Source: Sphingopyxis sp. CCNWLW2
Lineage (GTDB): Bacteria; Pseudomonadota; Alphaproteobacteria; Sphingomonadales; Sphingomonadaceae
Direction of reading: 5' to 3'
Assembly: GCF_037095755.1 (NCBI RefSeq)
Contig: NZ_JBAWKJ010000003.1
Location: 496,001 to 560,000 of the forward strand
DNA length: 64,000 nt
The position numbers and the translations under genes were made by a program. Shown here one piece after another: positions 37,622 to 47,858 of this stretch. The notes under the pieces were generated by a model, which saw nothing but the letters and a program-made list of their open reading frames with translations, was not told where the DNA came from and ran no database searches. Every line of letters begins with the position of its first letter. Position 1 is the stretch's first letter.

Positions 37622-38104
37622 ATGACCGCACGCCGCCTCGAAACGCATCTTCACCCCGACGACCGGATCGATCCCGGTAAGGCGGGGCCGCAGGTGATGC
37701 GCCATGTGACGGTCAACGTCGGCGAAAGCCCGATTGCCTGGCTGGCGTCGCGCGGGTTGCTGACATCGGCGCAACTCGGCGCGGGGGAGAGGTTGCGCGG
37801 CGATTATGAGCGGGCGGGGCTGTCGGCGCGGGTGACGATGCGCTGGGATGCCGCACCACCGGGCAAAAGCCGCGGCGGCGCGCGCGCGTCGGATGCGTCG
37901 CTGGCGCGGATCGATGCGCACCGGCGCTTTCACGCCGCGCTCGATGCGGCGGGGCCGGGACTCGCCGATATCTGCTGGTGCGTCATTTGCGCGGGCGAGG
38001 GGATTGGTGGGGCCGAGAAGGCGCTCGGTTGGCCCGCGCGGTCGGGCAAGCTGGTGCTGGGACTGGCGCTCGATCGGCTGGCGCGGTTTTATGGGACGGG
38101 GTGA
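37622..38104 (+). CDS. DUF6456 protein, sigma-like/GTA-activator-like regulator
   Basis: A 160-residue protein whose C-terminal half (about 60-160) matches DUF6456: GERLRGDYERAGLSARVTMRWD, then RIDAHRRFHAALDAAGPGLADICW, and a helix-turn-helix-like end (GAEKALGWPARSGKLVLGLALDRLARFYG) resembling sigma region 4. Related domains occur in alphaproteobacterial GTA activators by my recollection of that literature. An AAAGGAG sequence precedes the ATG. It is divergent from the XRE gene and carries the CTTTCCTACA element upstream. It probably acts in transcription; direct evidence is absent. Confidence 0.7.
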   Translation: MTARRLETHLHPDDRIDPGKAGPQVMRHVTVNVGESPIAWLASRGLLTSAQLGAGERLRGDYERAGLSARVTMRWDAAPPGKSRGGARASDASLARIDAHRRFHAALDAAGPGLADICWCVICAGEGIGGAEKALGWPARSGKLVLGLALDRLARFYGTG

Positions 38105-38112
38105 GGCGCTAT

Positions 38113-38601
38113 TTACGTCAGCGCTTCGGCTTCATCCTTGCCATAGGTGGTCGCTACACGCTTCGACGCCATCAGATAGGTCGTCCAGATTGTCGCCCAA
38201 ATGGCCCCCTTGGCGCTGGACCACAGGGCGCCGATAAGTATTCCGCCGGCAACCTTGGAAAAGAGAAGCGAGGTGACGACGGCATCGATGACAGCGGGAA
38301 GCAGGTAGAGGCACCACAGTCCCACGATCACGATCCCGACGGTCGACCAGCGATGGACCGCGACGAGCCGGTAGGCGAGATAGAGCGTCCCGACGATGCA
38401 GACAGCGGCGAGCGCCCAGCTGAATTGCACATAGGTTGGCACGTTCGGGCCGAGCAGCTGTGCCATGATCGCGGCGTGGGTGACGGCCGACTTTGTCTCG
38501 ATCAGGATTCGGATCGGCGTGGCGATGCCGAGGATGAAGACCAGAAAGCCGAGCCAGCCGCCGACGCCCCTCAGTTCCCGCTGCTCCTGATATTCGGCCA
38601 T
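38113..38601 (-). CDS. DUF2569 membrane protein
   Basis: A 162-residue membrane protein with four hydrophobic segments (about 13-30, 58-78, 88-112, 118-142). The opening LRGVGGWLGFLVF is the DUF2569 signature. Function unknown. It is convergent with the DUF6456 gene (8-nt gap) and follows uup on the same strand after 60 nt. Confidence 0.75.
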   Translation of the reverse strand: MAEYQEQRELRGVGGWLGFLVFILGIATPIRILIETKSAVTHAAIMAQLLGPNVPTYVQFSWALAAVCIVGTLYLAYRLVAVHRWSTVGIVIVGLWCLYLLPAVIDAVVTSLLFSKVAGGILIGALWSSAKGAIWATIWTTYLMASKRVATTYGKDEAEALT

Positions 38602-38661
38602 GCCTCTGTTCCCCCTTTGCCCGCCGACCTTTTGGGAGAGGTCCAGCCGCTGTGCAAGGGG

Positions 38662-40437
<1,776 letters not shown>

Positions 40438-40571
40438 GATGAACGGCGCGCTACCGATACGTTCAGCATCATGCAAGCGCGCTGCGCACAAAGGCCGGAA
40501 CGGGTTCGCTCCGTCTGCGTTACGGGGCGGACATCAGAGATGACCGAAAGCCCGGTTCACAGGAGAATGAA

Positions 40572-41315
40572 ATGACGAAGCAAATGCTCGCCGCTATGGC
40601 ATCCGGACTGGCCCTGATGGCGGCAACCCCCGCGATCGCCCAACAAGGAGGTTCGACCGTGACCGCAGCAACGACCCAAGGCCCCATCCTGTCCTTCGCG
40701 GTCAGCGAGGAAGTGCGTTCGCGTCCCGATCAGGCGACTGTCGGCGCCGGCGTGACGACGACCGCCCCGACTGCGGTCGAATCGATGCGCGCGAATGCCG
40801 CCGCGATGGACAAGCTGATCGCCGCCGCCAAGGCGCGCGGCATCAAGGCCGAGGATATCCAGACGAGCGGCATCAACCTGTCGCCGCAATATGACTATAA
40901 CAACCGCGGCGACGGCCAGCCGCCGCGCTTCCTGGGGTATCAGGTGTCGAACATGGTGCGCGTGACCACGGCGAAGATCGCCGACATCGGTCCGCTGCTC
41001 GACGCGCTGGTCGCCGCGGGCGGCACCAATATAGACGGACCGTCGTTCGGCATGAAGGATCCCGACGCTCAGCTCGTCGGCGCACGCGGCACGGCGATCA
41101 AGGCGGCCGAGGCGAAGGCGCAGGATTATGCGCGTCTCGCGGGCTTCCGCGGGGTCGAGCTGGTCTCGATCAGCGAAGGCAGCTTCGGCGGCCCGCAGCC
41201 GCCGATGCCCTATGCGCGCGGCCTGATGGCGGCCGATGCCAAGGCGACCCCGGTCGAGCCGGGGCAGGTCGGCAACACGCTGACGCTGAATTTCCAGTAT
41301 CGGTTGGTGAAGTAA
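40572..41315 (+). CDS. SIMPL-domain (DUF541) exported protein
   Basis: A 247-residue periplasmic protein. A signal peptide (MTKQMLAAMASGLALMAATPAIAQQ) is followed by the SIMPL fold: FAVSEEVRSRPDQATVGAGVTTTAPTAVESM, then TSGINLSPQYDYNN, and KAAEAKAQDYARLAG. Related proteins (YggE) are linked to oxidative-stress tolerance. AGGAG precedes the ATG. It is followed by repeat copy 3. Confidence 0.88.
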   Translation: MTKQMLAAMASGLALMAATPAIAQQGGSTVTAATTQGPILSFAVSEEVRSRPDQATVGAGVTTTAPTAVESMRANAAAMDKLIAAAKARGIKAEDIQTSGINLSPQYDYNNRGDGQPPRFLGYQVSNMVRVTTAKIADIGPLLDALVAAGGTNIDGPSFGMKDPDAQLVGARGTAIKAAEAKAQDYARLAGFRGVELVSISEGSFGGPQPPMPYARGLMAADAKATPVEPGQVGNTLTLNFQYRLVK

Positions 41316-41327
41316 TCCAAACTCTGT

Positions 41328-41400
41328 GCCCCGGCGAAAGCCGGGGTCCAGACAAGGAGCGCTGCGCCATCCGCGCATGGGCCCCGGCTTTCGCCGGGGT
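41328..41400 (+). repeat. REP-like palindromic repeat, copy 3
   Basis: Arms GCCCCGGCGAAAGCCGGGG (41328-41346) and CCCCGGCTTTCGCCGGGG (41383-41400) are nearly perfect inverses of each other; each arm is itself a hairpin. It lies between two convergent genes, where it could act as a bidirectional terminator. Confidence 0.75.
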
Positions 41401-41408
41401 TCAGTTTG

Positions 41409-42089
41409 TTACGCCAGCTCCCCCTCGGCCCACGGCCAGGGGCGTTCGCGAAACCATTTCGTGATGATATATTTGCGGCCCTTGCGCACCTTCATCCCAT
41501 GGTGGAGCGTGTCGGGGTTCGCGGTGCCGTCGGACCGCACATTGTTCCACGCGAGCAGCTTGCCCGCTTCGGGCTGGTGCATCTTGCCGGTCGCGAGGAA
41601 ACGCGTCGCGCCGCCCGCATCTGGCTCGTTGAGGTAGATCATCAGCGTCCAGCTGCGCTGGCCCGGGATCGCGCAATAGGTTTCCCAGTCGGCGCCGTGC
41701 GGATCGAAATAATCGGTGTGCGCCTTGAACTCCTGCCCGACATCGTAGCGCTGGCCCTGCATCGGCTCGCCATATTCGCGCGGGATGCCGGTCAAGTCGT
41801 GGAGGCGGTTGTTGACTGCGATCACGATCGGGTCGCGGTGATCGAGGTCGCACGTCGTGCTGGTGCGAAAGGTGTCGTCGCCGTTCGGATCGGCGATCGT
41901 CGAGGGCCGCACGTCGCGGTCGATTTGCGCGATCAGTGCGGTGCAGGTTTCGGCGTCGAGAAAGCCCGACAGCATGAACTGCTGGAGCTTTGGCGTCGGC
42001 GCGCGGCGGATACCGGGGACGGCGGCGAGCCGCTCGGCGGTGCGGTCGGCGCCCGAGGTCGCCATGTCGACATGATCATTCGCAGCCAT
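41409..42089 (-). CDS. 2-oxoglutarate/Fe(II) dioxygenase, prolyl 4-hydroxylase type
   Basis: A 226-residue enzyme of the P4Hc class. Iron ligands are the HxD of FKAHTDYFD and the distal His of TLHHGMKVRKGRKYIITKWFRE, with the Lys/Arg that binds 2-oxoglutarate. QRSWTLMIYLNEPDAGGATRF is the strand preceding the distal His. The substrate is unknown. I chose the ATG at 42089; an open frame extends upstream through tRNA-His and is not real. It is convergent with the SIMPL gene. Confidence 0.88.
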   Translation of the reverse strand: MAANDHVDMATSGADRTAERLAAVPGIRRAPTPKLQQFMLSGFLDAETCTALIAQIDRDVRPSTIADPNGDDTFRTSTTCDLDHRDPIVIAVNNRLHDLTGIPREYGEPMQGQRYDVGQEFKAHTDYFDPHGADWETYCAIPGQRSWTLMIYLNEPDAGGATRFLATGKMHQPEAGKLLAWNNVRSDGTANPDTLHHGMKVRKGRKYIITKWFRERPWPWAEGELA

Positions 42090-42202
42090 GGCGCGCTTTT
42101 TAGCAGGGAAGCGCGTGCGAACAATGCTTGACGAGCGGGGGGATGCGCGCCTATTCGCCGCGCGCTGTCGAGGGTGCTTCGCGCGCCGCTCTTCGCTTAT
42201 GT

Positions 42203-42280
42203 GGCGACCATAGCTCAGTTGGTTAGAGCGCCGGTTTGTGGTACCGGAGGTCGCGGGTTCGAGCCCCGTTGGTCGCCCCA
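42203..42280 (+). tRNA. tRNA-His (anticodon GTG)
   Basis: The acceptor GCGACCA pairs with TGGTCGC, preceded by an encoded G-1 (42203) that pairs with C73; CCA is encoded. D-arm GCTCAGTTGGTTAGAGC, anticodon arm CCGGT-TTGTGGT-ACCGG and T-arm CGGGTTCGAGCCCCG complete the cloverleaf. G-1 with C73 is the standard form; some alphaproteobacteria lack it. Confidence 0.97.
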
Positions 42281-42377
42281 TTTTCTCTATCATCGCGTAT
42301 AGACGCTTTTGGGGTGACTCGTCGCGCTCGTTGCATTATTGCGTCCTGACGTAATTTTCTTATGCGAGGATGAGCCA

Positions 42378-43427
42378 ATGTCCGCAGTCTGGGATTTCGC
42401 CGATTTCGACGATCACGAGCATATCCATATGTTCCGCGATCGCGCCATCGGGCTGACGGCGGTTATCGCCGTCCACTCGACCCATCTTGGGCCCGGCGCG
42501 GGCGGGGTGCGTTATTGGCATTATCCGCAGCGCGCGGCGGCGATCACCGACGCGCTGCGCCTGTCGCGCGGCATGAGCTATAAAAATGCGATGGCGGGGC
42601 TGCCGATGGGCGGCGGCAAGGGCGTGATCCTTGCCGATGATGGCGGCGCGAAGACTCCTGAACTGCTTGCGGCGTTCGGGCGTGCGGTCGAATCGCTCGG
42701 CGGCGCCTATGTGACCGCGGAGGATGTCGGGATCACCGACGCCGACATGGTCCAGATTTCGAAGCACACAAAACATGTCAGCGGCCTGCCGGTGGCAAGC
42801 GGCGAAGCGGGCGGCGACCCCGGTCCGCTGACCGCGCTCGGCGTCTATCTCGGCATCAAGGCTGCGATTCGCGAAGGGCTGAAGACCGACAGCGCGAAGG
42901 ATGTGCGCATCGCGATCCAGGGTGTCGGCAGCGTCGGCGGCGGTGTCGCGCGGCGGCTGGCGGCCGAGGGCGCGAAGCTGACGCTCGCCGACGTCAATCT
43001 GGCGCGCGCGAAGGAACTCGCCGACGAACTCGGCGCCGAGCTGGCCGATTCGGCGGCGATCATGGAGATCGAGGCCGATGTGCTGAGCCCGAACGCGCTC
43101 GGCGCGATCCTGACCGAGACGAGCATCGAGAAACTGCGCGTGCCGATCGTTGCGGGCGGCGCGAACAACCAGCTCGCGACCGCGGCCGACGGCCAGCGCA
43201 TCCATGATCGCGGCATCGTCTATGCCCCCGATTATGTGATCAACGCGGGCGGCATCATCAACGTCGCGCTTGAATATCTGGGGCAGGGCAGCCGCGAGGA
43301 AGTCGAAAGCCGCATCCACCTGATCCCCGGCCGGCTCGCCGAGATCTGGGCTGAGAGCAAGGCCAGCGGCACGCCGGCGGCGTCGGTGGCCGACCGGATG
43401 GCGCAGAAGCTGATCGGGCGGGGCTAA
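42378..43427 (+). CDS. Leu/Phe/Val-type amino-acid dehydrogenase
   Basis: A 349-residue NAD-dependent oxidative deaminase. The substrate domain has GPGAGGVRYW and the catalytic Lys in MAGLPMGGGKGVI; the NAD domain has the Rossmann loop IQGVGSVGGGVARRLA. It lacks the longer N-terminus of glutamate dehydrogenases, which fits leucine or valine dehydrogenase. It probably links branched-chain amino acids to 2-oxo acids. I chose the ATG at 42378, before the conserved VWDF; ATG 42339 is less likely. Confidence 0.88.
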   Translation: MSAVWDFADFDDHEHIHMFRDRAIGLTAVIAVHSTHLGPGAGGVRYWHYPQRAAAITDALRLSRGMSYKNAMAGLPMGGGKGVILADDGGAKTPELLAAFGRAVESLGGAYVTAEDVGITDADMVQISKHTKHVSGLPVASGEAGGDPGPLTALGVYLGIKAAIREGLKTDSAKDVRIAIQGVGSVGGGVARRLAAEGAKLTLADVNLARAKELADELGAELADSAAIMEIEADVLSPNALGAILTETSIEKLRVPIVAGGANNQLATAADGQRIHDRGIVYAPDYVINAGGIINVALEYLGQGSREEVESRIHLIPGRLAEIWAESKASGTPAASVADRMAQKLIGRG

Positions 43428-43437
43428 TCCGTTTCGA

Positions 43438-43474
43438 GGGCTGGCACGCGGTCTGATTTCCGCTAAGCCAGCCC
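43438..43474 (+). terminator. Hairpin after the dehydrogenase gene
   Basis: GGGCTGGC (43438-43445) pairs with GCCAGCCC (43467-43474) around a 21-nt loop, without a T-run. It ends 2 nt before the next ATG, so it could act on translation of that gene as well as on termination. Confidence 0.35.
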
Positions 43475-43476
43475 CG

Positions 43477-43830
43477 ATGAAACGGCATTTTTATCTGGTC
43501 GCGGGCTGGGCGTCGTTGGGGCTTGGCGCGATCGGCGCTTTCCTGCCACTGCTGCCCACGGTGCCGTTCGTGATCCTTGCGGCCTTTTGCTTTGCGCGAT
43601 CCTCGCCGCGGCTCGAGAATTGGCTGCTGACGCATCCGCATTTCGGGCTCCATATCACCGCGTGGCGTGCGAAGGGCGCGATCAGCCGCAAGGGCAAGAT
43701 CGCGGCGACGGCTGCCTTTGCCTTCAGTATTGTGCTTGCCGCGATCTTCTCGCCATGGCCGTGGGTGATGGTGCCGGTGATTGCCGCCGCCGTCACCGGA
43801 AGCTGGATTTGGACGCGGCCCGAGGGTTGA
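43477..43830 (+). CDS. YbaN-family (DUF454) membrane protein
   Basis: A 117-residue inner-membrane protein with hydrophobic segments at about 5-45 (GWASLGLGAIGAFLPLLPTVPFVILAAFCFARSS) and 78-112. FLPLLPTVPF and the following FARSSPRLENWLL are diagnostic of DUF454. Function unknown. A hairpin lies just before the start. It is 96 nt from ccmC. Confidence 0.85.
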   Translation: MKRHFYLVAGWASLGLGAIGAFLPLLPTVPFVILAAFCFARSSPRLENWLLTHPHFGLHITAWRAKGAISRKGKIAATAAFAFSIVLAAIFSPWPWVMVPVIAAAVTGSWIWTRPEG

Positions 43831-43926
43831 CCGCGCGGCGCAGGGCGGCGACAGAAGGGCCGCCGGGTCGCGCCGGGCAAATTGCTGGACCGTTTTCTCC
43901 GGCTCGCCTAAGGACGACGCGATCCG

Positions 43927-44661
43927 ATGCACGCCTACGCTAATCCCACGCGCTTTCTTGCGATTGCCAAGCCGCTGACGCCGTGGTTGCTCGGTGTCGG
44001 GCTGTTGCTTGTGCTGGGCGGTGCGTGGGCCGGGCTTACGATGGTGCCGGGCGATTACAAGCAAGGCGAAACCGCACGCATCCTTTATGTCCATGTCCCG
44101 TCGGCGTGGCTCGGCATGGGCGGCTGGACGTCGCTGGCGATCGCGGGGCTGATCCAGCTTGTGTGGCGGCATCCGCTGTCGGGGATCGCGGCGCGCGCGA
44201 TCGCGGTGCCGGGGATGCTGTTCACCGCGCTGTGCCTTGCGACCGGATCGATCTGGGGGCGCCCGACGTGGGGCACCTGGTGGGAATGGGACGGGCGGAT
44301 GACCTCGATGCTCGTCCTGCTCTTTCTCTATGCGGGCTTCATTGCGCTGACGAGCGGCGACGACGGGCAAAGGCAGGGCGGCTCGCTGTCGCGCGGCGCC
44401 GCGATCTATGCGCTGGTCGGCGCGATCAATATTCCGATCATCAACCGCAGCGTTGTGTGGTGGAACAGCCTGCATCAGGGGCCGAGTATCACCTTGGGCG
44501 GGTCGAGCATCGACGGGGCGTTGCTGTGGCCGCTGGGCTTGACCGTGCTTGGCTTTTCGTTGCTATTCGGCGCCATTGTCTTGATGCGGATGCGGCGGAT
44601 CATCGCCGACAACCGCGTCGCGGCGCGGCTGCGACGGCTCGCGGACGACGAGGGGGTTTGA
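43927..44661 (+). CDS. ccmC: Haem exporter protein CcmC
   Basis: A 244-residue membrane protein with six transmembrane helices. The Trp-rich haem-handling motif WGTWWEWDGRMTS is present together with VHVPSAWLGM and the second conserved loop NRSVVWWNSLHQGPSI, which together hold the haem-ligand His residues. CcmC presents haem to CcmE. It starts the ccmC-D-E-F-G-H-I run. The ABC genes ccmA and ccmB are not in the window. Confidence 0.94.
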   Translation: MHAYANPTRFLAIAKPLTPWLLGVGLLLVLGGAWAGLTMVPGDYKQGETARILYVHVPSAWLGMGGWTSLAIAGLIQLVWRHPLSGIAARAIAVPGMLFTALCLATGSIWGRPTWGTWWEWDGRMTSMLVLLFLYAGFIALTSGDDGQRQGGSLSRGAAIYALVGAINIPIINRSVVWWNSLHQGPSITLGGSSIDGALLWPLGLTVLGFSLLFGAIVLMRMRRIIADNRVAARLRRLADDEGV

Positions 44662-44664
44662 CGC

Positions 44665-44820
44665 GTGACGGGGGTGATCAGCGGGGGCGGACAATGGGCA
44701 TTTGTCGCTGCGGCCTATGGGCTGACGGCCGTGCTGACCGGCGCGGTGCTGTGGGCGAGCTGGCGCGCGATGAAAAAGGCCGAGAAGCGCAGCGACGCGC
44801 TGCGAAAGGATCGTAAGTGA
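44665..44820 (+). CDS. ccmD: Haem exporter protein CcmD
   Basis: A 51-residue protein starting GTG, 3 nt after ccmC. A single transmembrane helix (about 11-31, AFVAAAYGLTAVLTGAVLWAS) is followed by a basic cytoplasmic tail (RAMKKAEKRSDALRKDRK), the usual CcmD layout. It helps release haem-loaded CcmE. The stop overlaps the ccmE start by 4 nt. Confidence 0.85.
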   Translation: MTGVISGGGQWAFVAAAYGLTAVLTGAVLWASWRAMKKAEKRSDALRKDRK

Positions 44821-45254
44821 AGGCCAAGCATCAACGGCTGATTCTGGCGCTGGTGGCGCTGTGCGGCATCGCGGGCGCGGGCGTGCTCGCGGCGAGCGCG
44901 CTGCGCGACGAGGCGGCCTATTTCCGCACGCCGGTCGAAATTCAGGGTGGCAAGGCCGCGGTGGGCGAGCCGATGCGGCTGGGCGGCATGGTCACCAAGG
45001 GCAGCATCCAGCGGCAGGCCGATGGCCTGACGATCCGTTTCGTTGCGACCGACGGCAAGGCATCGGTTCCGGTAGAGTATAAGGGCATCGTCCCCGACCT
45101 GTTCGGCGAGGAGAGCGGCATGGTCGCCGACGGCCGGATGCGCGCCGACGGGACCTTCGTCGCCGACCGCATCCTCGCCAAGCATGACGAGCGTTATATG
45201 CCGCCGCAGATGGGCGACATGCCGAAGAATGTGAAGGCGCCGGCGGGGGTATGA
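44817..45254 (+). CDS. ccmE: Cytochrome c-type biogenesis haem chaperone CcmE
   Basis: A 145-residue periplasmic chaperone that binds haem covalently. An N-terminal anchor (LILALVALCGIAGAGVLAAS) precedes the OB-fold, and the haem-binding His123 with Tyr127 lies in LAKHDERYMPP. It starts with GTG overlapping ccmD. The gap to ccmF holds repeat copy 4. Confidence 0.95.
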   Translation: MKAKHQRLILALVALCGIAGAGVLAASALRDEAAYFRTPVEIQGGKAAVGEPMRLGGMVTKGSIQRQADGLTIRFVATDGKASVPVEYKGIVPDLFGEESGMVADGRMRADGTFVADRILAKHDERYMPPQMGDMPKNVKAPAGV

Positions 45255-45270
45255 ACCACCTTTCTTTGAT

Positions 45271-45350
45271 CGTCATCCCGGCGAAGGCCGGGATCTCGAC
45301 GGTGCGTATGGGCGCCGGCGATGAGACCCCGGCCTTCGCCGGGGTGACGG
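45271..45350 (+). repeat. REP-like palindromic repeat, copy 4, inside the ccm operon
   Basis: Arms CGTCATCCCGGCGAAGGCCG (45271-45290) and its inverse with GGCCTTCGCCGGGGTGACGG (45331-45350) enclose a 40-nt middle. The first arm is nearly identical to copy 1. It occupies most of the 106-nt ccmE-ccmF gap and ends 10 nt before the ccmF GTG. Confidence 0.75.
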
Positions 45351-45360
45351 AGATTGGGTT

Positions 45361-47331
45361 GTGATCGCCGAACTCGGTCTGGCCCTGCTGTGGATCGCGG
45401 CCGCGCTCGCGTGCCTGTCGCTTGTCGCCGGAACCTTGTTCCTGCGCGGCGGACCCAAGGACCTGGCGGCGCTCGTGCGGCCGGCGAGCGTCGCGCAGGG
45501 CGTACTCACCGCGGCCGCCTTCGGCCTGCTGATCGCATTGTTCGTACGCTCGGACATGTCGGTCGAACTCGTTGCGCGGAATAGCAACAGTTTGAAACCG
45601 ATGATCTTCAAGGTCGCGGGGACGTGGGGCAATCACGAAGGATCGATGCTGCTGTGGCTGATGATCCTGTCGCTGTCGGGTGGGTTGATCGCGATCTTCG
45701 AAAAGCGGCTGCGTGAAGATACGCTGGTCGCGACATTGGCGGCGCAAGCGGCACTGAGCCTCGGTTTCTTCGCCTTCCTCCTCTTCTCGTCGAACCCGTT
45801 CAAGCGGCTCCCGGTGGCGCCGCCCGACGGGCAGGGGCTCAACCCGCTGCTCCAGGACATCGGGCTCGCCTTCCATCCGCCGACGCTTTACGTCGGCTAT
45901 GTCGGGCTGTCGGTCGCGTTCAGCTTTGCCGTCGGCGCGCTGATTACGCGCGAGATCGGCCCGGCTTTCGCGCGCGCGATGCGGCCGTGGGTGCTCGGCA
46001 GCTGGATTTTCCTGACATTGGGCATCACCGCGGGCAGTTACTGGGCCTATTATGAGCTTGGCTGGGGCGGCTGGTGGTTCTGGGACCCGGTCGAGAATGT
46101 CTCGCTGATCCCGTGGCTTGCGGGCGCCGCCTTGCTCCATTCGGTCGCGGTGACCGCCACCCGCAACGCCCTGCGCGCGTGGACGGTGATGCTCGCGGTG
46201 ATCGGCTTTTCGATGTCGATGGTCGGGACATTCATCGTGCGGTCGGGGCTGCTGACGAGCGTCCACAGCTTTGCGGTCGATCCCGAGCGGGGGACCTTCC
46301 TGCTCGCGCTGATGGCGATCTATATCGGCGGCGCTTTGACCCTCTTCGCGTTGCGTGCGGGGAGCGTGGCCGAGGGCAAGAAATTCGCGCTGCTGAGCCG
46401 CGAAGGCTCGCTCGTCATCAACAATCTGCTGCTGACGACGATCCTCGCGCTCGTCCTGCTCGGCACGCTTTATCCGATCGTCGCCGAGGCGATGGGCGAG
46501 AAGATTTCGGTCGGTCCGCCCTATTACAACAAGGTCGCGGGACCGCTCGCGCTGATCCTCTGTCTTGTCATGGTTGCCGGGCCGCTGCTTGGCTGGCGCA
46601 AGGATGACGGGAAGCGGCTCTGGTCGCGGCTGCCGATGGCGATCTTTGCCGGCGCGGCGGTGCTGTTCGCGCTGATCCTGTTCGGCGGCAAGGTCGGGAT
46701 TTTGCCGCTGCTCGGCATGACCGTCGCGGGTATCGTCGCGGTCGCGAGCCTCGCGCCCTTGTGGGGGCGTAACCTGCGCCGCACGCCATTACCGACGTGG
46801 GGCATGGTGACCGCGCATTTCGGCGTCGCGGTGTGCCTTGCCGGCATGGGCGCCGAGAGCGCCTTCATCAAGGAACGGCTGGTTGCTGCAGCGCCCGGTG
46901 ACGTGGTGAAGGTCGGTGATTTCGCGGTCAAGTTCGTCGGCGTCAAACCGATCGCCGGGCCGAATTATACCGCGATCGAGGGCACGCTGGTCGCGACGAC
47001 ATCGTCGGGCGGCAGCTTCACGATGCGGCCCGAGGCGCGGACGTTTCCGGGCCTGATGGGCACGGCGCCCACCGAAACCAACGAAGCGGCACTCCTGACG
47101 CGGCCGGGCGGACAGCTCTATGCCGTGCTCGGCCAGCCGGTGACGAGCGACGACGGCAGCGCCGACCGCTACCAGATCCGCCTGTGGTGGAAACCGCTTG
47201 TGTGGTGGATATGGCTCGGCGGCGCGCTGATCGCGATCGGCGCGGCGCTGTCGCTGCTCGGCCGCGCACAATTGCTGAACATCTGGCGCGCGCGGCGCAG
47301 CCGCAAATCACAGGAGCGTTTCGCGCCATGA
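45361..47331 (+). CDS. ccmF: Cytochrome c haem lyase subunit CcmF
   Basis: A 656-residue membrane protein of the haem lyase. The haem-handling region GWGGWWFWDPVENVSLIPWL is intact, with HPPTLYVGYVGLSVAF and VRNSNSLKPM-like sequence before it and about 14 transmembrane helices. It starts with GTG at 45361. Its stop overlaps ccmG (ATGA). It joins haem from CcmE to apocytochrome. Confidence 0.95.
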   Translation: MIAELGLALLWIAAALACLSLVAGTLFLRGGPKDLAALVRPASVAQGVLTAAAFGLLIALFVRSDMSVELVARNSNSLKPMIFKVAGTWGNHEGSMLLWLMILSLSGGLIAIFEKRLREDTLVATLAAQAALSLGFFAFLLFSSNPFKRLPVAPPDGQGLNPLLQDIGLAFHPPTLYVGYVGLSVAFSFAVGALITREIGPAFARAMRPWVLGSWIFLTLGITAGSYWAYYELGWGGWWFWDPVENVSLIPWLAGAALLHSVAVTATRNALRAWTVMLAVIGFSMSMVGTFIVRSGLLTSVHSFAVDPERGTFLLALMAIYIGGALTLFALRAGSVAEGKKFALLSREGSLVINNLLLTTILALVLLGTLYPIVAEAMGEKISVGPPYYNKVAGPLALILCLVMVAGPLLGWRKDDGKRLWSRLPMAIFAGAAVLFALILFGGKVGILPLLGMTVAGIVAVASLAPLWGRNLRRTPLPTWGMVTAHFGVAVCLAGMGAESAFIKERLVAAAPGDVVKVGDFAVKFVGVKPIAGPNYTAIEGTLVATTSSGGSFTMRPEARTFPGLMGTAPTETNEAALLTRPGGQLYAVLGQPVTSDDGSADRYQIRLWWKPLVWWIWLGGALIAIGAALSLLGRAQLLNIWRARRSRKSQERFAP

Positions 47332-47858
47332 AGAACCGCTGGGTCCTTTTCGTACCGCTGGCGATCATGGGGCTGTTGTTCGGCGCCTTCATCTATCGGC
47401 TGGTGACGCCTGCTGAGACGCTGATTCAGTCGCAGTGGATCGACAAGCCGATGCCTTTGTTCGACCTGCCGCCCGCGACTGCCGGGGTTCAGGGGCTGAA
47501 GAGCAGCCAGCTCGCCGACGGGCGGCCGCGGCTGGTCAATGTGTTCGCGAGCTGGTGCATCCCGTGCCGTGCAGAGGCGCCGCAACTCGAGGCGCTGAAG
47601 GCCGCGGGGGTGCCGATCGACGGCATCGCGATCCGCGACCGGCCCGAGGATGTCGCGATGTTCCTGCGCGAATATGGCAATCCCTTCGACCGTATCGGGT
47701 CGGACATGCAGAGCAGCGTCCAGATCGCGCTGGGGTCGTCGGGCGTGCCCGAAACCTTCCTGATCGACGGCAAGGGCATTATTCGCGAACAGATTCAGGG
47801 CGTGATCCTGGCCGATCAGGTGCCCGGAATTGTCGCGAAGCTCGAGGCGATGAAGTGA
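47328..47858 (+). CDS. ccmG: Thiol:disulfide oxidoreductase CcmG/DsbE
   Basis: A 176-residue membrane-anchored thioredoxin-like protein. The N-terminal anchor (VLFVPLAIMGLLFGAFIYRLV) is followed by the active site Cys77-Cys80 in FASWCIPCRAEAP and the cis-Pro of SGVPETFLID. It reduces the CXXCH of apocytochromes. The start and stop overlap the neighbouring ccmF and ccmH genes. Confidence 0.95.
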   Translation: MKNRWVLFVPLAIMGLLFGAFIYRLVTPAETLIQSQWIDKPMPLFDLPPATAGVQGLKSSQLADGRPRLVNVFASWCIPCRAEAPQLEALKAAGVPIDGIAIRDRPEDVAMFLREYGNPFDRIGSDMQSSVQIALGSSGVPETFLIDGKGIIREQIQGVILADQVPGIVAKLEAMK

